This document shows positions 1 through 20,850 of a stretch of DNA of 64,000 nt, piece by piece. The notes below the pieces were generated by a model. The model worked only from the letters and a program-made list of their open reading frames with translations, did no database searches and had not been told where the DNA came from. Position numbers and translations under genes: made by a program. Every line of letters begins with the position of its first letter. Position 1 is the first letter of the stretch. The stretch comes from Acidovorax sp. GBBC 1281 (GTDB taxonomy: Bacteria > Pseudomonadota > Gammaproteobacteria > Burkholderiales > Burkholderiaceae_C), in contig NZ_CP097269.1 in NCBI RefSeq assembly GCF_028473645.1, positions 380,001-444,000 of the forward strand. The letters run 5' to 3'.

Positions 1-2687
<2,687 letters not shown>

Positions 2688-2800
2688 ACTTTGATCATCA
2701 TTCGATCAAGTTGTTATGCCAAGTGACGCAGTCAAAATACAAGCTGATTCCAAACTCTATGAATTCGCCGCCTTGATCACATCAAGGTGGCTCCAAGTTA

Positions 2801-2916
2801 TGCCTGATGACCATAGCAAGTTGGTCCCACTCCTTCCCATCCCGAACAGGACAGTGAAACGACTTTGCGCCGATGATAGTGCGGGTTCCCGTGTGAAAGT
2901 AGGTCATCGTCAGGCT
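2801..2916 (+). rRNA. 5S ribosomal RNA
   Basis: A 116-base sequence starting TGCCTGATGACC and ending GGTCATCGTCAGGCT; the two ends pair as the 5S helix I, and the internal CCATCCCGAACAGG is the typical loop C region. It follows the 23S gene after a spacer of about 113 bases, as in a normal rrn operon. Confidence 0.95.
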
Positions 2917-2930
2917 CTTACAGCCCAAAT

Positions 2931-2966
2931 CGCCCCGACATCCAACGATGTCGGGGCGCTTTGCTT
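2931..2966 (+). terminator. Rho-independent terminator of the rrn operon
   Basis: Perfect 12-bp stem CGCCCCGACATC / GATGTCGGGGCG with a CAAC loop, followed by CTTTGCTTT, 14 bases after the 5S end. This marks the end of the rRNA operon. Confidence 0.9.
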
Positions 2967-3170
2967 TGGAGAATGAAAATCTCTCCTCCAAATCTTCGCT
3001 AAACGTAGCCTGCTTGGGTGAACCAGTCTCCAGTCAGATACGCCCCTTGGCCTCCGGCCCAAGCCTGACAACGCATTGCAGGCTTCAATGCGGCGCTATT
3101 CGTCGGCCCCAAGCATTCAACGGACCACGCGACCACGCTGCCATTCCGATCAGCTAGGCCCCGATCCAAG

Positions 3171-3178
3171 CCAGTTCA
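3171..3178. repeat. Left target-site duplication of the IS66 element
   Basis: CCAGTTCA directly before the left inverted repeat; the same eight bases follow the right inverted repeat at 6557-6564. Eight-base duplications are the rule for the IS66 family. Confidence 0.95.
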
Positions 3179-3200
3179 GTAAGCGCCGTCTCAGCCCCCC
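3179..3200 (+). repeat. IS66 left terminal inverted repeat
   Basis: GTAAGCGCCGTCTCAG at the left end matches GTAAGCGTCTTCTCAG at the right end in 14 of 16 positions, with weaker matching further in. Confidence 0.9.
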
Positions 3201-3225
3201 TCTTGACGCGGGATCGACGGAAGAA

Positions 3226-3471
3226 CTACAGCAGGTCGCTCTCGCCGTCGTTGACCTCGTCAACGAACGTGTCGTTTGACCAAGCCAGGCCGATGGCCTT
3301 GTTCAAGCGTTTGAGCAGGACGTTGAGGCTCTCACCGTCGCGACGCACGAGCATGGCCAGGCAGTTGCTGCCATCGGCGGCCGTGGCGACGCACTCGTGC
3401 GGTGGCAGCGCACCGATCGTGATGTCGCCGCCGTCCTCGATCAGGGCCTTGATGTAGTTCGTCCGAGACAT
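3226..3471 (-). CDS. Small IS66 passenger protein, unknown function
   Basis: 81 residues starting MSRTNYIKAL and ending in an acidic NDGESDLL tail. It lies inside the IS66 ends, 6 bases after the pRiA4b-like gene on the same strand, so it is most likely translated from the transposase message. I do not recognise a family. The sequence is compact and soluble, with a central CVATAADGSNCL segment and no membrane helix or signal peptide. Its position inside the mobile unit, rather than any domain, is the reason for calling it a passenger or accessory gene. The start is the only ATG near the preceding stop. Confidence 0.75.
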   Translation of the reverse strand: MSRTNYIKALIEDGGDITIGALPPHECVATAADGSNCLAMLVRRDGESLNVLLKRLNKAIGLAWSNDTFVDEVNDGESDLL

Positions 3472-3477
3472 CGTCGC

Positions 3478-4059
3478 TCAGACCTTGATCGCGGCGAGCC
3501 GGTCGTTGATCTCGATGCTGTCGAAGGCCAACGGGTCCCAGGTATCGGCACCGATCCATTCGACCAGGTTGTCGTGCTCGGGATCGTCAGGGTTCGCCAT
3601 GGCCCGCACGAACTCCGCATAGCCCGGTGCGCCTCCGCAATCCTCCGGCGGCGTTGCACAGGCACCGCCGGCACAGAACGGGAGCACGAACTGCGGCATC
3701 GGTGCGATCTTCTTCTCGACCTTGATGCGGTGGTCCCAGTAGTCCCCGAAGTCGTAGACGTAGCTCAGCGTCGACCGGTTCAGGGCAGTGGTCAGTCGCG
3801 TGCTTTCGCTGGTGATCGAGCCAGGCTCGTCGTGCATCGGGTCTGGCGTGCCATAGCGCTCGCCGTCGCCAGCGATGAACTCGTGCAGATGCGAGTGGCC
3901 CCAGCCGAAGGCAGCCTGGACCACAAGATGCAGCTTGGCCAGGGTGATCGTCTCTGGCACCAGGACGCGGCGCCAGACCTTGGGCTTGGTGCCGCGCAAT
4001 TCAATGTGCAGTTGCAGGATCGCCGCTGGTGCCTTGATCCGTTGGACCTTGCTCGCCAT
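3478..4059 (-). CDS. Plasmid pRiA4b ORF-3 family protein (IS66 passenger)
   Basis: 193 residues from the ATG placed 2 bases after the tnpC stop, which suggests translational coupling; a longer frame upstream would overlap tnpC. Family hallmarks are visible: an N-terminal segment with TKPKVWRRVLVPETITLAKLH, then QAAFGWGHSHLHEF, and YVYDFGDYWDHRI near the middle. The C-terminal part has the CxxPPEDCGG-Y pattern typical of the family. The molecular function is not established; members are frequently found in or near IS66 elements and plasmids. It is transcribed with the transposase genes and is part of the mobile unit. Confidence 0.9.
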   Translation of the reverse strand: MASKVQRIKAPAAILQLHIELRGTKPKVWRRVLVPETITLAKLHLVVQAAFGWGHSHLHEFIAGDGERYGTPDPMHDEPGSITSESTRLTTALNRSTLSYVYDFGDYWDHRIKVEKKIAPMPQFVLPFCAGGACATPPEDCGGAPGYAEFVRAMANPDDPEHDNLVEWIGADTWDPLAFDSIEINDRLAAIKV

Positions 4060-4061
4060 GC

Positions 4062-5627
4062 TCAAGCTGCTTGTCGTTGGTCTTCGGCGTGTCGGCCGAT
4101 GTTCCACGGCAGCAACTCGTCGATGCGATTGATCGGATGGTCCGCAATGCGCCCGAGCACATCGCGCAGGTAAGCCTCGGGGTCGAGCCCGTTCAGCTTG
4201 GCCGTCTCCACCAGGCTGTAGATGGCCGCGGCGCGCTCGCCCCCAGCGTCCGAGCCCATGAACATGAAGTTCTTGCGGCCCAGGCTCACGCCGCGCAGCG
4301 CGCGCTCGGCGGCGTTGTTGTCGATCTCGATGCGACCGTCGTCACGGTAGCGCGTCAACGACCGGAGCCGTGTGAGCGTGTAGCCGATGGCGCGTGCGAG
4401 TTCCGACTTGGCACACACCTGCCCGAGCATCCCTCGCAACCAGGCGAACAGTTCCTCGAGCAACGGCCCGGCTCGCGCCTGCCGCTCCCGGCAGCGCTCA
4501 TCCGGTGGGCGGCCGCGGATGTCGGATTCGATCGCATACAGCGCACCGATGCGCCGAAGGGCCTGTTCTGCAACCGAGCCCTGCGCCCGCCCCTGGCTCT
4601 CGTGCAGATCCCAGAATGGTCTGCGCGCATGCGCCCAGCACGAAGCCTCGATGACGTTGCCGTTTGCATAGAGCTTGGCGAAGCCGGCATACGCATCGGC
4701 CTGCAACACGCCCTTGAAGTTCTTCAGGTGCGCCTGAGGATGTTCACCCTTGCGGTCGGGCGAGTAACGCAACCACGCCGCGGGCGCGTCTGCACTCGCA
4801 GATGACCGATCGTCACGCACGTAGACCCAGAGCCGCCCGGTCTTGGTCTTGCCCCGCCCGGGCGAGAGCACCGCCACTGGCGTGTCGTCGGCGTGGAGCT
4901 TGGAGCCCGCCAGCACGTAGCGCCCGAGCGCTGCGACCAGTGGGTGCAAGAGCTTCTCGCTCTGGCCGACCCAGCCAGCCATCGTGGAGCGCTCGATCAG
5001 GACGCCCTCGCGTGCGTAGATCCGGCTCTGGCGGTACAGCGGTTGGTGGTCGCAATACTTGGCGACCAGCACGTGGGCCAGCAGCCCGGGGCCGGCCACG
5101 CCGCGTGCGATGGGCCGGCTGGGCGCTGGCGCCTGGAAGATCGATTCGCACGCCATGCAGGCGAGCTTGGGGCGCACGTGGCGGATCACCTTGAAGCGCG
5201 AGGGCACGTACTCCAGTTGTTCCGAGACGTCCTGGCCGATCTGCCGCAGCCGACCACCACATGCGCTGCAGCCGCAGGCCTGGCCGGCGGCATCGCGCCG
5301 CGCATCCGATGTCTCGGGCCGGTACACATGGTTCTCCCGCGGCAGGTGTGTGGGCAGGCTGCGGTCGAAGCCTTCGCTGTTGGCCGCTTGCGCCTTCGGT
5401 GTCTTGCCGACCGGTGCGAGTTCATGCAGCGGCAGACCTTCGATCAATGCGATCTGCGGATCGTCCAACTGCTCGCTGGAGGCGCCGAAGCGGGCGCGGA
5501 CCTGGCGCAGCAACTGCACCTTGAGCTTGTCGACGAGCAGTTTGAGCAGGGCGACTTCCGCGTCACGGGCCTGCACGACACGCAGCAGCGAGTCGACGGT
5601 GTGGGGTGCGTTGGCGGTGTTCGGCAC
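4062..5627 (-). CDS. tnpC: IS66 family transposase (TnpC)
   Basis: 521 residues, normal length for the IS66 DDE transposase. The N-terminus holds a leucine-rich coiled segment (about 15-60), followed by a Cys-rich zinc-binding part (CGCSACGG and ACMACES, about 115-165) and the catalytic core. The acidic triad can be placed at [16 protein letters not shown] and NNAAERAL. A basic C-terminal IS66 tail ends the protein. No frameshift or stop interrupts it, so it should be active. It lies 77 bases downstream of tnpB, on the same strand. Confidence 0.97.
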   Translation of the reverse strand: MPNTANAPHTVDSLLRVVQARDAEVALLKLLVDKLKVQLLRQVRARFGASSEQLDDPQIALIEGLPLHELAPVGKTPKAQAANSEGFDRSLPTHLPRENHVYRPETSDARRDAAGQACGCSACGGRLRQIGQDVSEQLEYVPSRFKVIRHVRPKLACMACESIFQAPAPSRPIARGVAGPGLLAHVLVAKYCDHQPLYRQSRIYAREGVLIERSTMAGWVGQSEKLLHPLVAALGRYVLAGSKLHADDTPVAVLSPGRGKTKTGRLWVYVRDDRSSASADAPAAWLRYSPDRKGEHPQAHLKNFKGVLQADAYAGFAKLYANGNVIEASCWAHARRPFWDLHESQGRAQGSVAEQALRRIGALYAIESDIRGRPPDERCRERQARAGPLLEELFAWLRGMLGQVCAKSELARAIGYTLTRLRSLTRYRDDGRIEIDNNAAERALRGVSLGRKNFMFMGSDAGGERAAAIYSLVETAKLNGLDPEAYLRDVLGRIADHPINRIDELLPWNIGRHAEDQRQAA

Positions 5628-5704
5628 GCCATCTACTATGCCATCGGACCTACCCGGAATCGACCGCGACCAGCGCGTTCAGAAGACGAATTCTTGAGCC
5701 CAGT

Positions 5705-6052
5705 TCAAGCTGCGAGCGCAGGCTGATCTGTGCGCATCGGCATGCGCCAGTCGATGCCTTCGAGCAGCATCGAGAGCTGTGCCGGCGTGAGCGAGACCTT
5801 GCCGCCTTGCGCCTGCGGCCAGACGAATCGGCCGCGCTCCAGGCGCTTGGCCAGCAGAAGCAATCCCTGGCCATCGAACCACAGCACCTTGAGCATGTCG
5901 CCGCGCCGGCCGCGGAAGACGAAGACGTGACCGCAGAAGGGGTTGGCCGCCAGCGCCGTCTGCACCATCGCAGACAGGCCGTTGAAGCCCTTCCTCATGT
6001 CGGTGTGGCCGGCAACGATCCAGACGCGGGTGCTCGTGGGAAGGCCGATCAC
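5705..6052 (-). CDS. tnpB: IS66 family accessory protein TnpB (Orf2)
   Basis: 115 residues beginning VIGLPTSTRVW with a GTG start that overlaps the tnpA stop (GTGA). The family signature is clear: AGHTDMRKGFNGLS near the N-terminus, CGHVFVFRGRRGDMLKVLW in the middle and LERGRFVWP before the end. TnpB is needed with TnpA for IS66 transposition, although its biochemical role is poorly defined. The GTG start was chosen over the longer upstream frame because the family begins at this residue and the overlap indicates coupling. Confidence 0.93.
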   Translation of the reverse strand: MIGLPTSTRVWIVAGHTDMRKGFNGLSAMVQTALAANPFCGHVFVFRGRRGDMLKVLWFDGQGLLLLAKRLERGRFVWPQAQGGKVSLTPAQLSMLLEGIDWRMPMRTDQPALAA

Positions 6053-6450
6053 GCCAGCGCCTTGAGCGTCTGCAGGACATGGCGCACGCTGGCTTCGTCG
6101 ACTGCACCGCGCAATCGCACCCTCGCCCCGCCGACATCGATCTCGATGGTCCCGCCAGGCTGACGAGGCGCCGCCGCCGTGGGTGAAGGGCATGGCGCAA
6201 CCGGAGCAGCTTCGATGGTGACGGGCAGCAACATCGGCGAGGGCTGCGGCGGCGCTGGCGTCTGGGGCTGCTCTTGCGTGCTCAGGTGCATCCGGCGCCA
6301 TGCGAACAGCAGGTTCGAGTTGATGCCGGCCTGCAGCGCGACGGCGGCCACTGACGCGCCGGGCACCAGGCTTCGTGCGACCAGCTCGCGCTTGAACATC
6401 GGGCTGTGCTCGCGCCGACGGCGCTTGCTCGGGGTGTCTTGATCGTTCAT
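6049..6450 (-). CDS. tnpA: IS66 family accessory protein TnpA (helix-turn-helix)
   Basis: 133 residues with a basic N-terminus (KRRRREHSPMFKRELVARSL) and a helix-turn-helix VAAVALQAGINSNLLFAWRR (about 33-52), as in IS66 Orf1 and other small transposase-associated HTH proteins. A proline-rich linker follows, then a short C-terminal domain with IEIDVGGARVRLRG. It is the first gene of the element, about 100 bases inside the right end, and overlaps tnpB by four bases. Confidence 0.92.
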   Translation of the reverse strand: MNDQDTPSKRRRREHSPMFKRELVARSLVPGASVAAVALQAGINSNLLFAWRRMHLSTQEQPQTPAPPQPSPMLLPVTIEAAPVAPCPSPTAAAPRQPGGTIEIDVGGARVRLRGAVDEASVRHVLQTLKALA

Positions 6451-6534
6451 TGATGTGCATTAGCGGTTCTTCATGCACACCATCGCAGCGTACATGGACC
6501 ACCGATCCTGCACATCAGCCCTCAGCAAAAACAG

Positions 6535-6556
6535 AGGGTACTGAGAAGACGCTTAC
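6535..6556 (-). repeat. IS66 right terminal inverted repeat
   Basis: Read on the minus strand from 6556 it begins GTAAGCGTCTTCTCAGTACC, matching the left end in the first 16 positions except for two. Confidence 0.9.
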
Positions 6557-6564
6557 CCAGTTCA
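6557..6564. repeat. Right target-site duplication of the IS66 element
   Basis: CCAGTTCA, identical to 3171-3178. Confidence 0.95.
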
Positions 6565-6595
6565 ATCCGCTCCAGGCCCAGCGAATACGCTACGA

Positions 6596-6610
6596 TTGAC
6601 GTTACGTCAA
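6596..6610. promoter_or_regulatory. Palindromic operator, LiuR/MerR-like
   Basis: TTGACGTTACGTCAA is a perfect 7-1-7 palindrome about 80 bases before the truncated MerR gene. Operators of LiuR-type MerR regulators have a closely similar ACGT-rich palindrome (recalled, not searched). Here it is probably an orphan left behind with the broken regulator. Confidence 0.6.
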
Positions 6611-6687
6611 CGTCAGCGAACCCCCTCCCCACCACCGCAGCCGCTGACAGGGATGGATCTCCACTCCACGAGTCTCCCCCACCTCCT

Positions 6688-6870
6688 ATGGCCGCCACCA
6701 CCTACACCATCAGCGACCTCGCCAAAGAGTTCGACCTCACCACCCGCGCCATGCGCTTCTACGAAGACATGGGCCTCCTTCAACCCCAACGCACCGGACC
6801 CGGCGCCCGTACACGCATCTACACCGCTCGCGATCGCACTCGGTTGATCTGCTTCCTCGAAGCAATTTAG
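6688..6870 (+). pseudogene. Truncated MerR-family regulator (LiuR-like), N-terminal fragment
   Basis: The 60-residue frame starts with a textbook MerR helix-turn-helix and wing (YTISDLAKEFDLTTRAMRFY, then EDMGLLQP and ARTRIYTARDRTRL). It then stops after an unrelated ICFLEAI, where a full regulator would run on for another 70-80 residues with a coiled-coil and effector domain. The N-terminus looks like the LiuR/IvdR regulators of leucine and isovalerate catabolism. No liu genes follow; tRNA-Tyr begins about 50 bases on. It is best read as a remnant of a rearrangement next to the rrn operon. A short DNA-binding peptide might still be made. Confidence 0.8.
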
Positions 6871-6904
6871 GTTAAGGAAAACTCCTTTGCGGCAAAAAGG
6901 CTGC

Positions 6905-6910
6905 TACAAT
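6905..6910 (+). promoter_or_regulatory. Candidate -10 box of the tRNA-tuf operon promoter
   Basis: TACAAT lies 12 bases before the tRNA-Tyr start. No clear -35 TTGACA is visible at the right distance (TTGCGG is too close), so only the -10 is proposed. Confidence 0.45.
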
Positions 6911-6922
6911 CATGGATTCTTC

Positions 6923-7008
6923 GGAGGGGTGCCCGAGTGGCTAAAGGGGGCAGACTGTAAATCTGTTGGCTTACGCCTACACTGGTTCGAATCCAGTCCC
7001 CTCCACCA
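6923..7008 (+). tRNA. tRNA-Tyr (anticodon GTA)
   Basis: 86 bases with a long variable arm (class II), acceptor GGAGGGG pairing with CCCCTCC, anticodon loop CTGTAAA and encoded CCA. First of three tRNAs before tuf, the order also known from other proteobacteria. Confidence 0.97.
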
Positions 7009-7053
7009 AATATGAAGCGGCGCTTAGGCGCAACGCGGAGTCTGTAAGGCGAT

Positions 7054-7127
7054 GCGGGAGTAGTTCAATGGTAGAACCCTAGCCTTCCAAGCTAATGACG
7101 CGGGTTCGATTCCCGTCTCCCGCTCCA
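7054..7127 (+). tRNA. tRNA-Gly (anticodon TCC)
   Basis: 74 bases, acceptor GCGGGAG/CTCCCGC, anticodon stem-loop CTAGCCTTCCAAGCTAA with TCC, T-arm GGGTTCGATTCCC and encoded CCA. Confidence 0.97.
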
Positions 7128-7178
7128 GTTTGCAGTTGGTTAGTGGTTGGTCTCGAGAGTGTGTGATCGTCTCGAAAT

Positions 7179-7253
<75 letters not shown>

Positions 7254-7329
7254 AATTCAAGGTGTGCGCACATAAAAAATGTGCGGGCGCCTATGTTGTA
7301 TTGGTGTAATTTTTTTCGGAGTCGAAAAA

Positions 7330-8520
<1,191 letters not shown>

Positions 8521-8531
8521 AGCGTGAATGT

Positions 8532-8607
8532 AGGGGTATAGCTCAATTGGCAGAGCGTCGGTCTCCAAAACCGAAGGTTGTAGGTTCGATTCCTACTGCC
8601 CCTGCCA
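8532..8607 (+). tRNA. tRNA-Trp (anticodon CCA)
   Basis: 76 bases between tuf and secE, acceptor AGGGGTA/TGCCCCT, anticodon loop CTCCAAA, T-arm with GGTTCGATTCC, encoded CCA. Confidence 0.96.
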
Positions 8608-8625
8608 CTTGATCGTGGCAATTAC

Positions 8626-8650
8626 AAGCCCGCCAGGTCCTGGCGGGCTT
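8626..8650 (+). terminator. GC-rich hairpin between tRNA-Trp and secE
   Basis: AAGCCCGCCAGG and CCTGGCGGGCTT are perfect complements. The following sequence CGGTGTCTTG has no real T-run, so this may be an attenuator or processing hairpin instead of a full terminator. Confidence 0.5.
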
Positions 8651-8696
8651 CGGTGTCTTGTGGATGCCGAAACTTAAAGTAAGAAACCAGTTAAGT

Positions 8697-9080
8697 ATGG
8701 CCACGTCTCAAGTTGAAACTGTTAGTACGGGCGCTGATAAAGCCAAGCTCGCTGCGGTGGTGGTAATTGTTCTTGCAGCGATTGCTGGATTCTATTTGCT
8801 TGGAAAGCAGGGGCCGATCGTTCAGTGGGCTGCGCTGCTTGTCGGGCTTGCAATTGCGGTGGCTGTGTTCTTGGTGTCCGAGTCTGGCCGCCAATTCGTG
8901 GGCTTCGCGCAGGATGCTTGGCGTGAAGTCAAGAAGGTTGTCTGGCCCACGCGGAAAGAGACACTTCAAATGACGGCATACGTTTTTGCGTTTGTCGTCA
9001 TCATGGCGCTCTTTCTCTGGTTCACTGACAAGACCTTGGAATGGGTTTTGTACGATTTGATTCTGGGGTGGAGAAAGTAA
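8697..9080 (+). CDS. secE: Preprotein translocase subunit SecE
   Basis: 127 residues with three membrane helices (about 20-42, 47-67 and 94-115), the gammaproteobacterial-type length. The conserved cytoplasmic SecE segment between helices 2 and 3 is present: [18 protein letters not shown]. SecE clamps SecY in the Sec translocon. I chose the ATG at 8697 (MATSQVE) over an upstream in-frame ATG at 8658, because the longer N-terminus is not family-like. The stop overlaps the nusG start by one base (TAATG), so the two are translationally coupled. Confidence 0.96.
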   Translation: MATSQVETVSTGADKAKLAAVVVIVLAAIAGFYLLGKQGPIVQWAALLVGLAIAVAVFLVSESGRQFVGFAQDAWREVKKVVWPTRKETLQMTAYVFAFVVIMALFLWFTDKTLEWVLYDLILGWRK

Positions 9081-9673
9081 TGACGGACGCTATCGAAGTC
9101 AGCGGCACTGACGCTGCCAGCCCGGCCACTCCTGTGAATCCTGATTTGCGGTGGTACATCGTTCACGCTTATTCCGGCATGGAAAAGGCGGTTGAGCGCA
9201 ACATCGTGGAGCGCATCGGTCGCGCTGGCATGCAGCAGAAGTTCGGCCGCATTCTCGTTCCGACCGAAGAGGTCGTTGAAATGAAGAATGGTCAGCGCAA
9301 GACCACTGAACGTCGACTCTTTCCCGGCTATGTGTTCGTGGAAATGGTCATGGACGATGACACCTGGCACTTGGTCAAGCACACGAACAAGGTGACGGGT
9401 TTTGTTGGTGGTGCCAAGAATCGCCCGGCTCCTATTTCTGAAGAAGAAGTTCAGAAGATCGTCAGCCAAATGCAGGAAGGCACAGACAAGCCTCGGCACA
9501 AGATTGAATTCATGGTGGGTGAACTGGTTCGGGTTAAAGAAGGTCCGTTCACTGATTTCAATGGCTCTGTCGAAGAAGTCAATTACGAAAAAAGCCGGGT
9601 GCGCGTGTCCGTGATGATCTTCGGCCGTTCTACCCCCGTAGAGCTGGAATTTGGTCAGGTCGAAAAAACCTGA
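9080..9673 (+). CDS. nusG: Transcription termination/antitermination factor NusG
   Basis: 197 residues. The NGN domain (about 20-120) has [18 protein letters not shown] and the [10 protein letters not shown] motif. The KOW domain follows after a short linker, with [16 protein letters not shown] and a hydrophobic tail [11 protein letters not shown]. NusG binds RNA polymerase, suppresses pausing and links it to Rho or ribosomes. It starts within the secE stop codon. Confidence 0.98.
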   Translation: MTDAIEVSGTDAASPATPVNPDLRWYIVHAYSGMEKAVERNIVERIGRAGMQQKFGRILVPTEEVVEMKNGQRKTTERRLFPGYVFVEMVMDDDTWHLVKHTNKVTGFVGGAKNRPAPISEEEVQKIVSQMQEGTDKPRHKIEFMVGELVRVKEGPFTDFNGSVEEVNYEKSRVRVSVMIFGRSTPVELEFGQVEKT

Positions 9674-9779
9674 TTGTTTGGATTCGCATTTTTCGACTCG
9701 GTGCGAATTGTTTGATGAGTCGTAAACCCCGGGGAGCTGAGGCGGTGGCCTAAGCGCTAATACCCGCAAGGAGTAAACC

Positions 9780-10211
9780 ATGGCGAAAAAAATCGTCGGT
9801 TTTATCAAGCTGCAAGTTCCAGCTGGTAAGGCCAATCCATCCCCACCAATCGGCCCTGCTCTGGGTCAACGTGGTCTTAACATCATGGAGTTCTGCAAGG
9901 CGTTCAACGCGCAGACTCAAGGTGTCGAGCCAGGTCTGCCCCTGCCAGTGGTCATCACGGCATTTGCAGACAAGAGTTTTACTTTCATCATCAAGACGCC
10001 GCCTGCGACGACCTTGATCAAGAAGGCCATCAAGCTTGAAAAGGGCTCTGCCAACGCATTGAGCACCAAGGTCGGCAAGATCACGCGCGCGCAGCTCGAA
10101 GAGATCGCCAAGACCAAGATGAAGGACATGAACGCTGCCAATGTCGACGCCGCTGTGCGCACGCTGGCTGGTTCTGCTCGCTCGATGGGCGTGACGGTGG
10201 AGGGTTTATAA
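9780..10211 (+). CDS. rplK: 50S ribosomal protein L11
   Basis: 143 residues starting [18 protein letters not shown]. The family's [20 protein letters not shown] segment, the proline-rich switch region and the C-terminal rRNA-binding domain ([12 protein letters not shown] to [13 protein letters not shown] end) are all present. It forms part of the GTPase-associated centre. The Shine-Dalgarno AAGGAG is 9 bases upstream. rplA starts two bases after its stop. Confidence 0.99.
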   Translation: MAKKIVGFIKLQVPAGKANPSPPIGPALGQRGLNIMEFCKAFNAQTQGVEPGLPLPVVITAFADKSFTFIIKTPPATTLIKKAIKLEKGSANALSTKVGKITRAQLEEIAKTKMKDMNAANVDAAVRTLAGSARSMGVTVEGL

Positions 10212-10212
10212 A

Positions 10213-10908
10213 ATGGCCAAGCTGACCAAGAAGCAAAAAGCCCTGCAAGGCAAAGTTGATAGCAACAAGCTGTACGCGTTCGCTGACGCCGTCGTGATCG
10301 TGAAGGAGGCCGCTACGGCCAAGTTCGACGAATCCATCGATGTGGCCGTCCAGCTTGGCATTGATGCCAAGAAGTCTGACCAAGTGGTTCGCGGCGCCGT
10401 GGTGCTGCCAAACGGTACTGGCAAGACGACCCGTGTGGCGGTGTTTGCCCAAGGCGCCAAGGCTGAAGAAGCCAAGGCTGCTGGCGCTGACATCGTTGGC
10501 ATGGACGACCTGGCCGCGATGGTCAAGGCCGGTGACATGCCTTTCGACGTGGTGATCGCCGCCCCTGACGCCATGCGCGTTGTGGGTACGCTGGGTCAAA
10601 TCCTCGGCCCGCGCGGCCTGATGCCCAACCCTAAGGTGGGCACCGTGACGCCTGACGTCGCTACGGCCGTGAAGAACGCCAAGGCAGGTCAAGTGCAATT
10701 CCGCGTCGACAAGGCCGGTATCGTGCACAGCACGATTGGCCGCCGCTCGTTCGACAACGACAAGCTGCAAGGCAACTTGGCTGCGTTGATCGAAGCGCTG
10801 ACCAAGGCCAAGCCTGCAACCAGCAAGGGCGTGTACCTGCGCAAGGTGGCGGTGTCTTCCACGATGGGCCTGGGTGTCCGCGTGGATACGCAATCCATCG
10901 CAGCGTAA
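10213..10908 (+). CDS. rplA: 50S ribosomal protein L1
   Basis: 231 residues. L1 forms the mobile stalk of the large subunit and commonly represses its own operon. The signature stretch [17 protein letters not shown] is visible around residues 123-139, followed by GTVTPDV. The gene is tightly coupled to rplK (one-base gap). Confidence 0.99.
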   Translation: MAKLTKKQKALQGKVDSNKLYAFADAVVIVKEAATAKFDESIDVAVQLGIDAKKSDQVVRGAVVLPNGTGKTTRVAVFAQGAKAEEAKAAGADIVGMDDLAAMVKAGDMPFDVVIAAPDAMRVVGTLGQILGPRGLMPNPKVGTVTPDVATAVKNAKAGQVQFRVDKAGIVHSTIGRRSFDNDKLQGNLAALIEALTKAKPATSKGVYLRKVAVSSTMGLGVRVDTQSIAA

Positions 10909-11144
10909 TTGCAAGAAATCTTCGAATCCGTCTTTGGATGGGTTCGATGTGGTGGGCTGCGGCTGCTTCGGTCGCCGCAGGCCATCCAAGACCGTTGGTG
11001 CGCGAATCGGTCGCGCTTAAATCCACAGTGATGCCAACGCAGATGGCGATCCCGCTGCAGATGGAAAATTTTCCTGAACAGTTGGTCGCTGCAACAAGAG
11101 CGTGTACGAGGCCTGTGCCGAGTGCGCATTTTAAGGAGTAGACC
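10909..11144 (+). other. rplA-rplJ intergenic leader (L10 leader region)
   Basis: This 236-base stretch without a gene precedes rplJ. In bacteria the corresponding mRNA leader is bound by the L10-L7/L12 complex and controls rplJL translation. A stem TCGAATCC/GGGTTCGA lies at 10922-10937 and a strong Shine-Dalgarno AAGGAG ends the leader. I did not fold the whole leader, so the regulatory role is inferred from position. Confidence 0.5.
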
Positions 11145-11669
11145 TTGAGTCTTAATCGCAGTGAGAAAGAAGCGGTCATCAGTGAAGTGACCAGCCTCGC
11201 CGCTAAAGCTCAAACGCTTGTGATCGCGGAGTACCGTGGCATCACGGTCGCCGACATGACCAAACTGCGTGTTGATGCTCGCAGCAAGGGCGTGACCCTG
11301 AGTGTTCTGAAGAACACCCTGGCTCGCCGTGCTGTGGCTGGCAGCGCGTTTGACGTGGTGGCAGACCAGATGACCGGTCCGCTGATCTATGGCTTCTCCG
11401 AAGACGCTGTGGCCGCCGCTAAGGTGGTGGCCGATTTCGCGAAGACCAACGACAAGTTGGTGATTCGCGGTGGCGCTTTCGGTGGTAAAGCCCTGGATAT
11501 CAACGGCGTTAAGCAACTGGCTAACATTCCTCCCAAGGAAGTTCTGTTGGCTCAGATTTGCGGCTTGCTTATGTCCCCCATTTCGCGTACGGCCGTTGTG
11601 CTGGGCGCGTTGGCGGCCAAAAAAGGCGAAGGCGCTGCCGAAACGGCCGCCGAACCTGTCGCGGCTTGA
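11145..11669 (+). CDS. rplJ: 50S ribosomal protein L10
   Basis: 174 residues starting with an unusual TTG codon ([11 protein letters not shown]), chosen because AAGGAG is centred 10 bases upstream and the protein then begins as in betaproteobacterial L10. The N-terminal rRNA-binding part has [15 protein letters not shown], and [15 protein letters not shown] is typical. The C-terminal helix anchors L7/L12 dimers. A weak start codon would fit tight translational control through the leader. Confidence 0.98.
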   Translation: MSLNRSEKEAVISEVTSLAAKAQTLVIAEYRGITVADMTKLRVDARSKGVTLSVLKNTLARRAVAGSAFDVVADQMTGPLIYGFSEDAVAAAKVVADFAKTNDKLVIRGGAFGGKALDINGVKQLANIPPKEVLLAQICGLLMSPISRTAVVLGALAAKKGEGAAETAAEPVAA

Positions 11670-11708
11670 TTGCCCGACAGACAACCAACCAATTGTTAGG
11701 AAATAAAA

Positions 11709-12089
<381 letters not shown>

Positions 12090-12104
12090 TTCGCCTGGAT
12101 TCCA

Positions 12105-12136
12105 GGGCTGGGGGCTCCGCAAGGGCTCCCAGCCTT
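12105..12136 (+). terminator. Partial terminator/attenuator after rplL
   Basis: GGCTGGGGGCT pairs with GGGCTCCCAGCC (one G-U) and is followed by a short TTTGG, 15 bases after the rplL stop. A leaky terminator here would set the ratio of L7/L12 to RNA polymerase subunits, as in other rplL-rpoB junctions. Confidence 0.6.
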
Positions 12137-12169
12137 TGGTGCTTATGGGGTTCACGCCCAGAGCGCACC

Positions 12170-12198
12170 AGAAAGCAGTGCCCACACCACTGCTTTCT
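12170..12198 (+). ncRNA. Long hairpin in rplL-rpoB spacer, possible RNase III site
   Basis: AGAAAGCAGTG and CACTGCTTTCT form a perfect 11-bp stem with a 7-base loop in the 275-base spacer. There is no T-run after it. In Escherichia coli the same spacer holds an RNase III processing hairpin, so a processing role is plausible by analogy only. Confidence 0.45.
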
Positions 12199-12364
12199 AG
12201 TGTCTTCTGACCATCCCGACAGCAGAAGATACCTTGGTTCGGGTGATGTGCAACGCATCGCCGTCCGCCATGGTTGGTAGTGGCCAACCGCCAAGCCTGC
12301 AAGGAAGCGCCCTTGCAGGTCAGTCGTCGAAGACCCAGGACTCATGTCTTTGCCCGGAGATCTC

Positions 12365-16477
<4,113 letters not shown>

Positions 16478-16494
16478 TCGAAGGGACTAGGTTT

Positions 16495-20730
<4,236 letters not shown>

Positions 20731-20749
20731 GCCACGGTACGCTCCCTGA

Positions 20750-20790
20750 AACGCTCCCGCTCTGCGCTTTGGCAGACCGGGAGCGTTTTC
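20750..20790 (+). terminator. Rho-independent terminator after rpoC
   Basis: AACGCTCCCG and CGGGAGCGTT form a 10-bp stem with an 18-base loop, followed by TTC and TT-rich sequence. It closes the rpl-rpoBC unit. Confidence 0.88.
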
Positions 20791-20850
20791 TTATCCGTTT
20801 TCTCTTTTTTTGCGCCGAGCCCGCGGACCCCTGCGGGCTCGGCAGACGCA

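Larger units (their letters stand above)
3179..6556. mobile_element. Complete IS66-family insertion sequence with passenger genes
   Basis: The 3378-bp element is bounded by imperfect inverted repeats starting GTAAGCG (left at 3179, right read inward from 6556) and flanked by the 8-bp direct repeat CCAGTTCA. It contains the standard tnpA-tnpB-tnpC set on the minus strand, plus two extra genes beyond tnpC: a plasmid pRiA4b ORF-3-like protein and a small unknown protein. All frames are open, so the element looks intact and perhaps recently arrived. It sits between the rrn terminator and a truncated MerR gene, so the insertion itself broke no gene that I can identify. Confidence 0.95.

Noticed and set aside
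6596..6610. LiuR operator serving the tRNA operon
   Set aside because: It is more than 300 bases from the tRNA-Tyr start and next to the regulator fragment, so control of the tRNA operon is unlikely.
8626..8650. A certain terminator between tRNA-Trp and secE
   Set aside because: The stem is strong but there is no T-run, and secE-nusG could be read through; kept only as a low-confidence hairpin.
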